Assembly: GCF_002242805.1 (NCBI RefSeq)
Contig: NZ_MCGQ01000012.1
Coordinates: forward strand, 288,365-352,364
Direction of reading: 5' to 3'
From: Streptomyces diastatochromogenes
GTDB lineage: Bacteria; Actinomycetota; Actinomycetes; Streptomycetales; Streptomycetaceae
DNA length: 64,000 nt
Made by a program: the position numbers and the translations under genes. The notes beneath the pieces are model-generated. The model did not search any database. It saw only the letters and a list, made by a program, of their open reading frames with translations, and was not told the DNA's origin. This document shows, in pieces, positions 38,279 to 46,495 of the stretch; position 1 is the first letter of the stretch, and each line of letters opens with the position of its first letter.

Positions 38279-38785
38279 ATGACGCACGAGCTGGTAACCA
38301 CCCTGCGCCCGCTGCTCACCGCCGAGGCCTCCGCCGAGGCATATGCCGCCGGAAGCGAGCCGGGCGATCTGGAGCAGGCCGTCTGGCTCCGTCTCCTGGA
38401 GCGTCTGGAGACCACCGGGCCGCCGCACGACCCGCAGGGCTGGCTGCGCAAGGCCGTCCGCGCCGAGGCCCGCCGCAGCCGTCGCACCACCCGGCTCGAA
38501 CAGCCGTACAGCGCCGAGCCGGCCGACGACACCCGCTCCGACCCCGAGCACCTGGTGCTCACGGCCGCCCGGTACCGCGCCCTGCGCGACGCGGTCCGCC
38601 GTCTGCCTGGACGCTGCCCCAGCCTGATCGAGGCGCTGCTCTCTCCGAGGGACCTGACATACCGGGAGATCGCGGGGGAGTTGGGTATCTCACAGGGCAG
38701 TCTCGGACCGGAACGTTCCAGATGTCTGGGATGTCTGCGTCGTTTGCTCGCGCCGGAGGTTGCGGCCCGCGAAGTGCGGGGATAG
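38279..38785 (+). CDS. sigma-70 family-like protein with weak region 2
   Basis: A 168-residue protein. The C-terminal half is a sigma region 4-type HTH (LTYREIAGELGISQGSLGPERSRCLGCLRRLL). The N-terminal half, with LEQAVWLRLLERLETTGPPHDPQGWLRKAVRAEARRSRR, keeps the WLRxxVRxEARR helix of region 2 but has lost most of the aromatic melting residues. It may be a diverged ECF factor or a DNA-binding adaptor; no anti-sigma gene follows. A GNAT gene starts 45 bases downstream. Confidence 0.75.
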   Translation: MTHELVTTLRPLLTAEASAEAYAAGSEPGDLEQAVWLRLLERLETTGPPHDPQGWLRKAVRAEARRSRRTTRLEQPYSAEPADDTRSDPEHLVLTAARYRALRDAVRRLPGRCPSLIEALLSPRDLTYREIAGELGISQGSLGPERSRCLGCLRRLLAPEVAAREVRG

Positions 38786-38830
38786 GAGTGAGGGACCACA
38801 GGCGATCAGGTGAGCGGGAGGCGTGCGCAC

Positions 38831-39328
38831 ATGGGCATGAGCGTGACCATCTCGGTGGCGACCGAGCAGGACACGGAGCAGATCTTCAAGCTCCAGTACC
38901 TGTGCTTCCAGAGTGAGGCGGCGCTGTACGGCAACTACCGCATCGACCCGCTCGTCCAGAGTCTCGACTCGGTCCGCGAGGAGGTCGCCGCCGACTGTGT
39001 GTTCGTCGCCCGTCTCGGTGACGAGGTGGTCGGCGCGGTGCGCGGCAAGGTCACCGAGGACGGTGCCGCCGCCATCGGCAAGCTCTGCGTCCACCCGCGC
39101 CTCCAGGGCCACGGCATCGGCGCGAGGCTGCTGCGCGCGGCCGAAGCGGCACTGGTGGAGGAGCGGGGCGCCACCAGGTTCCGCCTCCACACCGGCCACC
39201 GCAGCGAGGGCAACCTCCGCCTGTACCGCCGCTCCGGCTACGAGACGGTGGGCAGGTCCAAGGGCGCGGACGGCGTGGAGATGATCGTCCTGGAGAAGCC
39301 GGCCGGGACGTACGCGACTACGGCGTGA
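38831..39328 (+). CDS. GNAT family N-acetyltransferase (165 aa)
   Basis: A single-domain acetyltransferase with motif A at IGKLCVHPRLQGHGIGARLLRAAEAAL (the Q-x-x-G-x-G/A acyl-CoA loop) and motif B in EGNLRLYRRSGYETVGR. The N-terminus has TEQDTEQIFKLQYLCF. ATG 38831 follows GGGAGG at about nine bases; an earlier in-frame GTG (38810) would lie before that site. The substrate is unknown. It is convergent with a small membrane-protein pair. Confidence 0.88.
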   Translation: MGMSVTISVATEQDTEQIFKLQYLCFQSEAALYGNYRIDPLVQSLDSVREEVAADCVFVARLGDEVVGAVRGKVTEDGAAAIGKLCVHPRLQGHGIGARLLRAAEAALVEERGATRFRLHTGHRSEGNLRLYRRSGYETVGRSKGADGVEMIVLEKPAGTYATTA

Positions 39329-39737
39329 CGGTGTTCCGCGCCTTCCTCAGCCAGTACATGGCCGAGAGCGGCAGCAGCACCGGAATGAAGATGTAGCCCA
39401 TCCCGTAGTCCGACCACACGGTCGCGTCGGGGAAGGCCGAGCGGTCCACCAGGGTCCAGGTACCCACGATCAGCACGCCCGCGAGTTCGGCGGCGCAGCA
39501 CACCAGCGCCGCCCTGCGGGCCGTTTCGCCGCCCCGGATCAACGTGTACGTGATGAACCCGTACACAAGACCGGCCACCGCCGACAACGAATAGGCGAGC
39601 GGCGCCCGCTGAAAGTCCGTCGCGATCTGGTACGCCGAGCGCGACACCGCCCCGACCACCATCACGCCGTAGAACCAGACGAGCAGCATCCCCGGCCCGC
39701 TGATCAGCCGGGTCGGCTTCTCCTCCACCGCCGTCAT
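39318..39737 (-). CDS. four-helix membrane protein of unknown function (139 aa)
   Basis: A 139-residue membrane protein with helices at about 14-35 (GMLLVWFYGVMVVGAVSRSAY), 48-66, 75-96 and 110-130 (YGMGYIFIPVLLPLSAMYWL). It contains no catalytic motif I can recognise. I recall closely similar proteins in many Streptomyces next to another small membrane gene, as here: the upstream minus-strand gene ends two bases before this start. The pair may form one complex. Confidence 0.75.
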   Translation of the reverse strand: MTAVEEKPTRLISGPGMLLVWFYGVMVVGAVSRSAYQIATDFQRAPLAYSLSAVAGLVYGFITYTLIRGGETARRAALVCCAAELAGVLIVGTWTLVDRSAFPDATVWSDYGMGYIFIPVLLPLSAMYWLRKARNTVTP

Positions 39738-39738
39738 C

Positions 39739-40098
39739 TCAGCCTCCCCAGATGTCGTAGAGCCGTACCTCGAGCACGGCCAGCACCACGCCGCCCGCCG
39801 CCACCGTCACCGAGCCCCAGCGCGTCCGCTCGGCCAGGGACATGAAGCCCGCCGCCGGCACGCACGCGAACGCGCCCAGCAGATACGCCACGAAGATGGT
39901 CGTGCCCTGGTCCGGCTTCTCGCCCCGGGCCAGCTGGACGATCCCGACCACCAGCTGGACCACGGCCAGCAGCGACACCACGGCCATGCCGATGAAGTGC
40001 CAGTCCTTGGTCGGCTGGTCCCGGTACGCGGCCCAGCCGCACCAGGCGGCGAGCAGCAGCGCGGCGACCCCGGTCACCAGCGTCAGGGCATTGAGCAT
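39739..40098 (-). CDS. small membrane protein of unknown function (119 aa)
   Basis: A 119-residue protein with four hydrophobic segments (LVTGVAALLLAAWCGWAAY, IGMAVVSLLAVVQLVVGIVQL, FVAYLLGAFACVPAAGFM, VTVAAGGVVLAVLEVRL). Charged loop REGEKPDQ/KDWH lies between. It is not recognised as a known family. It overlaps the next minus-strand gene region closely (one base apart), so both are co-transcribed. Confidence 0.75.
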   Translation of the reverse strand: MLNALTLVTGVAALLLAAWCGWAAYRDQPTKDWHFIGMAVVSLLAVVQLVVGIVQLARGEKPDQGTTIFVAYLLGAFACVPAAGFMSLAERTRWGSVTVAAGGVVLAVLEVRLYDIWGG

Positions 40099-40184
40099 GC
40101 GGTGACCTTATTACGGCGTAAACGGCCCGCCGCCGCCGACCCCGTCGTACACCATGGGGTCTAGACCACCGTAGGGTCTGGGTC

Positions 40185-40835
40185 ATGACGATCCACGCGC
40201 ACGCCCTCCTGTTCGACAACGACGGCACCCTCGTCTCCTCCCTCGACTCCGTCGAGCGCTGCTGGACGCGCTGGGCGCGCGAGTACGGGATCACGGCCGA
40301 GGAGTTCGGGCGGGTGGAGCTGCACGGACGGCCGGCCGCCGAGATAGTCGCCGATCTGCTGCCCGCCCACCTCGTGCCGGAGGCCGTCGCCCGGGTCGAA
40401 CAGCTGGAGGTGGAGGACGTACCCGACGGGGGCGTGCACCTGCTGCCCGGGACGCGGGACTTCCTCGACTCGCTCCCCGCCGACCGCTGGGCCGTCGTCA
40501 CCTCCGCCACCCGGCGGCTCGCCGAGGCCCGCCTCGACGCCGTCGGCATCCTGCCCAAGACGCTGATCGCCTCCGACGACATCACCCGCGGCAAGCCCGA
40601 CCCCGAGCCCTACCTGCTCGCCGCCCGGCAGCTCGGCGTGGACCCGGCCCGCTGTGTCGTCTTCGAGGACGCCCCCGCCGGACTCCAGGCGGGCCGCGCG
40701 GCCGGCATGACCACCGTGGCGTTGGCCACAACCCACCGGGCCGAGGAGCTGGACGCCGACCTGGTGGTGAAGGACCTGTCGGCCCTGTCCGCACTGGTCA
40801 CCGACGGGGGAGTGGAGATCTCCGTTCGCGACTGA
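40185..40835 (+). CDS. HAD-IA hydrolase (phosphatase, sugar-phosphate type)
   Basis: A 216-residue haloacid dehalogenase-family phosphatase. Motif I is LLFDNDGTLVSS with nucleophile Asp and acid Asp; motif II lies in VVTSATRRLAEARL; the Lys and motif III acids are in ITRGKPDPEPYLLAARQL and VVFEDAPAGLQAG. The small helical cap after residue 15 fits the GPH/YfbT-like (sugar-phosphatase) group. It is followed by a strong hairpin at 40843-40873. No partner gene suggests a pathway. Confidence 0.88.
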   Translation: MTIHAHALLFDNDGTLVSSLDSVERCWTRWAREYGITAEEFGRVELHGRPAAEIVADLLPAHLVPEAVARVEQLEVEDVPDGGVHLLPGTRDFLDSLPADRWAVVTSATRRLAEARLDAVGILPKTLIASDDITRGKPDPEPYLLAARQLGVDPARCVVFEDAPAGLQAGRAAGMTTVALATTHRAEELDADLVVKDLSALSALVTDGGVEISVRD

Positions 40836-40842
40836 GAACTGT

Positions 40843-40873
40843 CCGCCGCTGTCCAGCATCCGGACAGCGGCGG
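40843..40873 (+). terminator. terminator after the HAD gene
   Basis: CCGCCGCTGTCC (40843-40854) pairs perfectly with GGACAGCGGCGG (40862-40873), loop AGCATCC. It isolates the metNIQ leader region from upstream transcription. Confidence 0.8.
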
Positions 40874-40907
40874 CCTGTCAGCACCGTAGGTCTGGTTTAC
40901 TGATCGC

Positions 40908-41006
40908 ATGACCACGACGAGCTGCCGCACCCTTGCGACCGAGGCGACCCTGACGCCCGGTGCTCGTTGTATGTGTCGCATGATGTGCCGAATGTGCGCC
41001 TTCTAG
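40908..41006 (+). CDS. Cys/Met-rich leader peptide before metNIQ (32 aa)
   Basis: A short frame from ATG 40908 to TAG 41004-41006. The product begins MTTTSCRTLA and ends ARCMCRMMCRMCAF: five Cys and four Met crowd the last dozen or so codons. A -10-like TTTACT at 40896-40901 lies six bases before the ATG, so the mRNA is probably leaderless. A peptide rich in the amino acids whose uptake the downstream transporter serves, ending just before a hairpin and a long untranslated stretch, is the layout of translational attenuation by Cys- or Met-tRNA supply. Similar Cys-rich leaders are known in actinobacteria. Conservation was not checked. Confidence 0.7.
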   Translation: MTTTSCRTLATEATLTPGARCMCRMMCRMCAF

Positions 41007-41224
41007 AGGGCCCCCGCACCATCTGAGCCTCGCGCCCCGAAGCGAGAGCCGTGGCCTGTCCCGCGCCGGATCCCCGGCCCGCGTGACTGCCGCCCCGCGC
41101 ACACGACGTTCTCCCCGGTTCACCGCCTCAGCGAGAACTGTGCCGCGTCCCTGAACGAATGCAACGAATGCACCCGTGCCCGGGCACACCCACGCCCGCG
41201 CACTCGACAGTGACGGAAACCCCA
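41007..41224 (+). promoter_or_regulatory. leader region between the Cys/Met peptide and metN
   Basis: About 218 bases of untranslated or alternative leader. A small hairpin CTCGC (41029-41033)/GCGAG (41042-41046) follows the leader stop. No T-box, SAM or other riboswitch consensus was recognised by eye. In-frame starts at 41159 and 41168 exist but the metN family start fits 41225. Confidence 0.45.
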
Positions 41225-42277
41225 GTGATCACCACTTCGGGCCTGACGAAAATTTACCGGGCTCACCGCTCCCACGGCCGCGAGGTCACCGCCCTCGACG
41301 GCGTCGATCTCCACGTCCGCGAAGGCGAGGTCTACGGCGTCATCGGCCAGTCCGGCGCCGGAAAGTCCTCGCTCATCCGCTGCGTCAACCTGCTCGAGCG
41401 TCCGACCTCCGGGACGGTCAGTGTCGACGGGCAGGACCTCACCGCGCTCGCCGGACACGGCCCCCGCGCCGGCAAGGAACTGCGCCGGGCGCGCAGCCGG
41501 ATCGGCATGGTCTTCCAGCACTTCAACCTGCTCTCCTCGCGGACCGTGCAGGACAACATCGAGCTGCCGCTGGAGATCCTCGGCAAGTCGGGCAAGGAGC
41601 GCTCCCGCAAGGCGCTCGAACTCCTCGACCTGGTCGGCCTCGCCGACAAGGCCAAGGCCTACCCCGCCCAGCTCTCCGGCGGTCAGAAGCAGCGCGTCGG
41701 CATCGCCCGCGCCCTCGCCGGCGACCCCAAGGTGCTGCTCTCCGACGAGGCCACCAGCGCCCTCGACCCGGAGACCACCCGCTCCATCCTCCAGCTGCTG
41801 CGCGACCTGAACCGGCAGCTGGGCCTGACCGTCCTGCTCATCACGCACGAGATGGACGTCGTGAAGTCCGTCTGCGACTCCGCCGCCCTCATGGAGCAGG
41901 GCAGGATCGTGGAGTCCGGCACGGTCAGCGAGCTGCTGGCCACCCCCGGCTCCGAGCTGGCCTCCGCCCTGTTCCCGGTGGGCGGCGAGGCCACCGGCGC
42001 CGACCGGACCGTCCTCGACGTCACCTTCCACGGCGAGGCCGCCACCCAGCCGGTCATCTCCCAGCTCTCGCGCACCTACAACATCGACATCTCGATCCTC
42101 GGCGCCGCCATGGACACCGTCGGCGGTCTCCAGATCGGCCGCATGCGCATCGAACTGCCCGGCCGCTACGAGGAGAACGTGGTGCCCATCGGCTTCCTGC
42201 GCGAGCAGGGCCTGCAGATCGACGTCGTCGACCACACGGCCCAGGAGCCCGTGCTGGTGAAGGAAGGTGCCAAGTGA
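41225..42277 (+). CDS. metN: methionine ABC transporter ATP-binding protein
   Basis: A 350-residue ATPase for methionine uptake. Walker A GQSGAGKSSLIR, signature LSGGQKQRVGIARA, Walker B VLLSDEATSALD, H-loop LLITHEMD. The C-terminal NIL/ACT-like domain (QPVISQLSRTYNIDISILGA onward) binds methionine and inhibits transport when the pool is full. Start GTG 41225 gives the family N-terminus ITTSGLTKIYRAH with GGAA seven bases upstream; GTG 41210 is an alternative. The stop overlaps metI. Confidence 0.95.
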   Translation: MITTSGLTKIYRAHRSHGREVTALDGVDLHVREGEVYGVIGQSGAGKSSLIRCVNLLERPTSGTVSVDGQDLTALAGHGPRAGKELRRARSRIGMVFQHFNLLSSRTVQDNIELPLEILGKSGKERSRKALELLDLVGLADKAKAYPAQLSGGQKQRVGIARALAGDPKVLLSDEATSALDPETTRSILQLLRDLNRQLGLTVLLITHEMDVVKSVCDSAALMEQGRIVESGTVSELLATPGSELASALFPVGGEATGADRTVLDVTFHGEAATQPVISQLSRTYNIDISILGAAMDTVGGLQIGRMRIELPGRYEENVVPIGFLREQGLQIDVVDHTAQEPVLVKEGAK

Positions 42278-43011
42278 CCTGGTCCGAGATGCAGCCGCTG
42301 CTGTCCCAGGCGTGTAGCGAGACGTTCTCCATGGTGGCCTGGTCCACCCTGATCGCCGTCGCCGCCGGCCTTCCCCTCGGCATCCTCCTCGTCCTCACCG
42401 ACCGGGGCGGCCTGCTGCAGAACGTCGTCGCCAACAAGGTGATCGGGCAGGTCGTGAACGTCGGCCGGTCGATGCCGTTCATCATCCTGATGGTCGCGCT
42501 GATGAGCTTCACCCGCTGGCTCACCGGGACGACGATCGGCACCACCGCCGCCATCGTGCCGCTCGCCATCGGCGGTATCCCGTTCTTCGCCCGCCTGGTC
42601 GAGACGGCCGTCCGCGAAGTGGACAACGGTCTCGTCGAGGCCGTGCAGGCCATGGGCGGCAACTCCTGGACCATCGTTCGCAAGGTCCTGGTCCCCGAGG
42701 CGCTGCCCTCGCTGATCGCCAGCACGACCACCACGATCATCGCCCTGATCGGCTACTCCGCCATGGCCGGCACGGTCGGCGGCGGCGGCCTCGGCGACCT
42801 CGCCGTCCGCTACGGCTACCAGCGCTTCGAGACCGAGCTGATGTGGATCACCGTCGCGATCCTCGCCGTCGTCATCTCCCTCATCCAGTTCGCCGGCGAC
42901 TACGCGGCCCGCTCCCTGCACCACCGCGGCGCCCGCTCCGGCCCCGCTCCCAAGCTGCGCCTGCTGAAGGCCGAGGAGCCCGAGGCCGCCGACATCGCCA
43001 AGGTCGCCTGA
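42274..43011 (+). CDS. metI: methionine ABC transporter permease
   Basis: A 245-residue inner-membrane permease with five or six helices and the ATPase-contacting EAA loop in EAVQAMGGNSWTIVRKVLVPEALPSL. The conserved NVGRSMPFIILMVAL segment matches MetI. Start GTG 42274 overlaps the metN stop as GTGA. The last 25 residues are polar and variable. It works with MetN and MetQ as the D/L-methionine importer. Confidence 0.94.
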   Translation: MTWSEMQPLLSQACSETFSMVAWSTLIAVAAGLPLGILLVLTDRGGLLQNVVANKVIGQVVNVGRSMPFIILMVALMSFTRWLTGTTIGTTAAIVPLAIGGIPFFARLVETAVREVDNGLVEAVQAMGGNSWTIVRKVLVPEALPSLIASTTTTIIALIGYSAMAGTVGGGGLGDLAVRYGYQRFETELMWITVAILAVVISLIQFAGDYAARSLHHRGARSGPAPKLRLLKAEEPEAADIAKVA

Positions 43012-43097
43012 GCACCCCGGCGCCTGAGCACCCCACCCCAAAGACCCCCCGTACACCCATCACGGGGTCGCACCACCCTTAAGGAAAGGCACTTTTC

Positions 43098-43931
43098 GTG
43101 CGTAACACCGCCAAGTTCACCACCGCCGTCCTCGCCGCCGGAGCCCTCACCTTCGGGCTCACCGCCTGCGGCTCGGAAAAGGCCTCCGCCGGCTCCTCCG
43201 ACTACAGCGGACCGCTGGTCGTCGCCGCGAGCCCGACCCCGCACGCCGAGATCCTGAACTTCGTCAAGAAGAACCTGGCGAAGAAGGCGGGCCTCGACCT
43301 CGAGGTCAAGGAGTTCTCCGACTACATCACGCCGAACACGGCGACCGAGGACGGTTCGGTCGGTGCCAACTACTTCCAGAACCAGCCGTACCTGGACGAC
43401 TTCAACAAGAAGCGCGGCACCCACATCGTGCCCGTCGTCACGGTGCACCTGGAGCCGCTCGGCCTCTACTCCCACAAGGTGAAGAGCGCCGACGCCCTCA
43501 AGAGCGGTGCGACCATCGCCGTCCCGAACGACGCCGTGAACGAGGCGCGTGCCCTCAAGCTGCTCGCCGCCAACGGGCTCATCACGCTCAAGGACGGCGC
43601 CGGTACCGAGGCGACCCCGCAGGACATCGCGAAGAACCCCAAGAACCTCAAGTTCAAGGAGGTCGAGGCGCCCCAGACCGCGCGCTCCCTGGACGACGTG
43701 GACGCGGCCGTGATCAACGGCAACTTCGCCATCTCCGCCGGCATCAAGCCCGCCAAGGAGGCCCTCGTCCTGGAGTCCGCGAAGAACAGCCCCTACGGCA
43801 ACTTCCTCGCCGTGAAGAAGGGCAACGAGAAGGACCCGCGGGTGAAGAAGCTCGCCAAGCTCCTCACCTCGCCCGAGGTCAAGAAGTTCATCGAGGACAA
43901 GTACCAGGGCTCGGTCATCCCCTCTTTCTGA
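43098..43931 (+). CDS. metQ: methionine-binding lipoprotein
   Basis: A 277-residue substrate-binding lipoprotein. The lipobox is LTACGSE (Cys about residue 23), after the hydrophobic ALTFGL. NlpA/MetQ marks are SPTPHAEILNFVKK, the substrate loop GANYFQNQPYLDDFNKKR, and VEAPQTARSLDDVDAAVINGNFA. It sits 86 bases after metI with GGAAAGG upstream of GTG 43098, completing metNIQ. A hairpin follows the stop. Confidence 0.95.
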   Translation: MRNTAKFTTAVLAAGALTFGLTACGSEKASAGSSDYSGPLVVAASPTPHAEILNFVKKNLAKKAGLDLEVKEFSDYITPNTATEDGSVGANYFQNQPYLDDFNKKRGTHIVPVVTVHLEPLGLYSHKVKSADALKSGATIAVPNDAVNEARALKLLAANGLITLKDGAGTEATPQDIAKNPKNLKFKEVEAPQTARSLDDVDAAVINGNFAISAGIKPAKEALVLESAKNSPYGNFLAVKKGNEKDPRVKKLAKLLTSPEVKKFIEDKYQGSVIPSF

Positions 43932-43960
43932 CGGGGCGTATACCGCGTATCGCCACGCAC

Positions 43961-43991
43961 GGGGTCCACTCCCTCACTGGGGGTGGGCCCT
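43961..43991 (+). terminator. probable terminator after metQ
   Basis: GGGTCCAC (43962-43969) pairs with GTGGGCCC (43983-43990), one G-T pair, 30 bases after the metQ stop. Confidence 0.55.
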
Positions 43992-44073
43992 GTCGTGTCG
44001 TTCAGTGGTTTCATGCTGCATGCTGGGCAGTTCAGCAGGCCCCGAAGGTTTTCCGAAGGTTACGGAGTGGCGC

Positions 44074-44712
44074 ATGACTAGCACCTTCCCCAACATCTCC
44101 ATCAGCACGGAGCGGTTGGTGCTGCGTCCCCTCGACGAGGACGACGTGCCCGCCCTGGCCGAGATGATGAACGACGAGCAGGTCGCCGCCTGGACCGACG
44201 TCCCCCAGCCGTTCACCGCGGACGCTGCCCGGCACTGGATCACCGACTACGCGCCCACCGAGCGCACCGCGGGCCGCGGCCTGGACCTCGCCGTCACCGA
44301 GTTCCTCACCCAGCGCCTGGTCGGCATCGTCCAGCTGGCCAAGACCAACTGGCACATCCGCTCCACCGAGCTGTCGTACATCATCGCCCCCTGGGCCCGC
44401 GGCGAGGGCTACGCCTCCGAGGCCGCCCTCGCCACCGCCCAATGGCTTCTCGGCGACCAGAAGTTCGAGCGCATCGAGCTCCGCACCGCCGCCGACAACA
44501 CCGCCTCCCAGCAGGTGGCCCAGAAGATCGGCTGCATCAGCGAGGGCGTGCTGCGCAACGCCTGCATAGTCCACGTCCGGACCGAGGACGGGTCCTGGAC
44601 CGACGTACGCACCGACTTCATCGTGTGGAGCCTCCTCCCGGAGGACCTGGAGGGTGCCGACGGGCAGTTCGCCGACACCGGCGGTTTCACCTCCTACTCC
44701 GACTGGAACTGA
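44074..44712 (+). CDS. RimJ/RimL-type GNAT N-acetyltransferase
   Basis: A 212-residue acetyltransferase of the RimJ/RimL group: STERLVLRPLDEDDVPAL at the N-terminus, LSYIIAPWARGEGYASEAALATAQWLL with the acyl-CoA loop, and ELRTAADNTASQQVAQKIGCISEGVLRNA, the hallmark of ribosomal-protein or aminoglycoside-type members. ATG 44074 has GGAG about six bases upstream. It lies in the same direction as cobL, 136 bases ahead, without clear functional link. Confidence 0.9.
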   Translation: MTSTFPNISISTERLVLRPLDEDDVPALAEMMNDEQVAAWTDVPQPFTADAARHWITDYAPTERTAGRGLDLAVTEFLTQRLVGIVQLAKTNWHIRSTELSYIIAPWARGEGYASEAALATAQWLLGDQKFERIELRTAADNTASQQVAQKIGCISEGVLRNACIVHVRTEDGSWTDVRTDFIVWSLLPEDLEGADGQFADTGGFTSYSDWN

Positions 44713-44848
44713 GCCCGGCGAGGCACGACCGGATCCGCGCCCGGCCCCGCCGCACCGCGCGTCCGCTACCTTCACCGGGTACTCTCACGGAGCCCGCCCA
44801 CGGGCCCCGTACCCCTGACGAGCTGCGAAAACCTGGAGACTGACGACG

Positions 44849-46102
44849 ATGGCCGACCGCGTCACGGTGATCGGCTGGGACGGTTCGCCGCTGACCGACA
44901 CGGCACGCGCCGCCCTCGGCGCCGCCACGCTCGTCGCAGGCGCGGCCCACCACCTGGCGCTCCCCGAGGTCCCGCCCACCGCCGAGCGCATCCGCCTCGG
45001 CAGCCTCGCGCTGGCCGCCCGCCGCATCGCCGCCCACCGCGGCACCGCGGTCGTGCTCGCCGACGGCGACCCCGGCTTCTTCGGCGTCGTACGGACCCTG
45101 CGCGCACCGGAGTTCGGCCTGGAGGTCGAGGTCGTCCCCGCCGTCTCCGCCGTGGCCGCCGCCTTCGCCCGCGCCGGCATGCCCTGGGACGACGCCCAAG
45201 TGGTCGTCGCCCACCCGCGCACCCTGCGCCGGGCCGTGAACGTCTGCCGCGCCCACACCAAGGTCGCCGTCCTCACCTCACCGGGCGCCGGCCCCGCCGA
45301 GCTGGGTCTGCTCATGGACGGGATCCACCGGACCTTCGTCATCTGCGAGGAGCTGGGCACCGAACGCGAGCAGGTCTCCGTCGTCACCTCCGACAACGCC
45401 CCCGACCACGCCTGGCGCGACCCGAACGTCGTCATCGTCATCGGGGGCCCGGCCGGGGCCGCCGAGGGCGGCGGCTGGATCGCCGGGCGCGACCCGGGCA
45501 CCGGCCCGCGCGGCTGGGTGCAGCCGGACCACGAGTACGGCGCGTACGGCGCACACGACGAGCATGGTGCGTACGGCGGCGGCCTCGGCGAAGGGGAGAC
45601 CCAGCTGCTCCGGGCCGCCCAACTCGCCCGGCTCGGCCCCCGGGTCGGCGACCTCGTCTGGGACATCGGATGCGGCAGCGGCGCCTTCGCCACCGAGGCG
45701 GCACGCGCCGGAGCCGCCGTCATCGCCGTCGACCGGCTGCCCGACGCCTGCGCCCGGACCGAGGCGGCCGCCCGCCGCTTCGGCGTCCAGCTCCAGGTGG
45801 TGCAGGGCACCGCCCCGCATGTCCTGGAAAACCTGCCCGAACCGGACGTCGTACGGGTCGGCGGCGGGGGAGCGGCCGTCGTCTCCGCGGTCGCCGACCG
45901 GCGCCCGCAGCGCATCGTGACCCACGCGGCCACCCGCGACGAGGCCGAACTCGTCGGCCGCGGCCTGACCGAACACGGATACCGGGTCGAGTGCGCCCTG
46001 CTCCAGTCCGTCGAACTCGACACCAGGGCCTGGACGGAGACCGAGCGGAACGTAGCGTTCCTGCTCACAGGGACATTGCTGCGGCGCGAAGCGCCTCGTT
46101 GA
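44849..46102 (+). CDS. cobL: precorrin-6Y C5,15-methyltransferase (decarboxylating), CbiE-CbiT fusion
   Basis: A 417-residue bifunctional corrin enzyme. The N-terminal CbiE half is a tetrapyrrole methylase (VTVIGWDGSPLT, LADGDPGFFGVVRTL, PAVSAVAAAFARAGMPWDDA). After a Gly/Tyr/His-rich linker the CbiT half has VWDIGCGSGAFATEAARAG for S-adenosylmethionine and VRVGGGGAAVVSAVAD. Together they add methyls at C5 and C15 and remove the acetate carboxyl at C12 in aerobic cobalamin synthesis. The linker (residues ~215-245, HEYGAYGAHDEHGAYGGG) is of unusual composition. It lies two genes before the BluB-CobT fusion. Confidence 0.94.
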   Translation: MADRVTVIGWDGSPLTDTARAALGAATLVAGAAHHLALPEVPPTAERIRLGSLALAARRIAAHRGTAVVLADGDPGFFGVVRTLRAPEFGLEVEVVPAVSAVAAAFARAGMPWDDAQVVVAHPRTLRRAVNVCRAHTKVAVLTSPGAGPAELGLLMDGIHRTFVICEELGTEREQVSVVTSDNAPDHAWRDPNVVIVIGGPAGAAEGGGWIAGRDPGTGPRGWVQPDHEYGAYGAHDEHGAYGGGLGEGETQLLRAAQLARLGPRVGDLVWDIGCGSGAFATEAARAGAAVIAVDRLPDACARTEAAARRFGVQLQVVQGTAPHVLENLPEPDVVRVGGGGAAVVSAVADRRPQRIVTHAATRDEAELVGRGLTEHGYRVECALLQSVELDTRAWTETERNVAFLLTGTLLRREAPR

Positions 46103-46495
46103 GGGGTGGTGGTCGGGCGACGGGCGGGCCCTGCCCGATCGCGCCCCGTGATCCTGTTGTCGTACTGCGCGCGGTAGGCTGGCCGATCGTTGTACCGCAC
46201 CGGTGGCCCGGAACTTCGTTCGCCAATGTCCGGAAAACGCGCCCGTTTTGGGGTGGGTGTGGTACGGCAGAACCCGAGGACGCGCAACGTGGCGCAGTCC
46301 ACAGCGGGCTGTCGCGGATCATGCTGTCGCGACGGCTGAACGGCCGGGACAATGCCACTGAATGGCTTTGTCGCCTTTTTGGGCGGGTCGTTCGTGCCGC
46401 TGGGCACGCACGCTCGTTCTTCACTACGGGGCGGTCGGTGCGCCGTTCCGGGTGAGCTGGTCGTAGAAGCACTAACCGATGGGCGAGGGGTACGC
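46103..46495. other. 393-bp intergenic region before the BluB-CobT fusion
   Basis: No plausible gene. A hairpin CGGGC...GCCCG lies soon after the cobL stop. TAGGCT (46175-46180) could be a -10 box, giving an untranslated leader of about 310 bases. TGCCACTG at 46352-46359 recalls one cobalamin-riboswitch segment, but the GGTG/TCC and B12-box elements expected around it are missing. Confidence 0.5.

Noticed and set aside
38837..38839. Alternative ATG of the GNAT gene
   Set aside because: The ribosome-site spacing to ATG 38831 is more normal, and the two differ by only two residues.
46103..46495. Possible cobalamin riboswitch before the BluB-CobT gene (TGCCACTG)
   Set aside because: Only one short match; the GGGAA, GGTGNRANTCC and B12-box parts expected around it are absent on either side.
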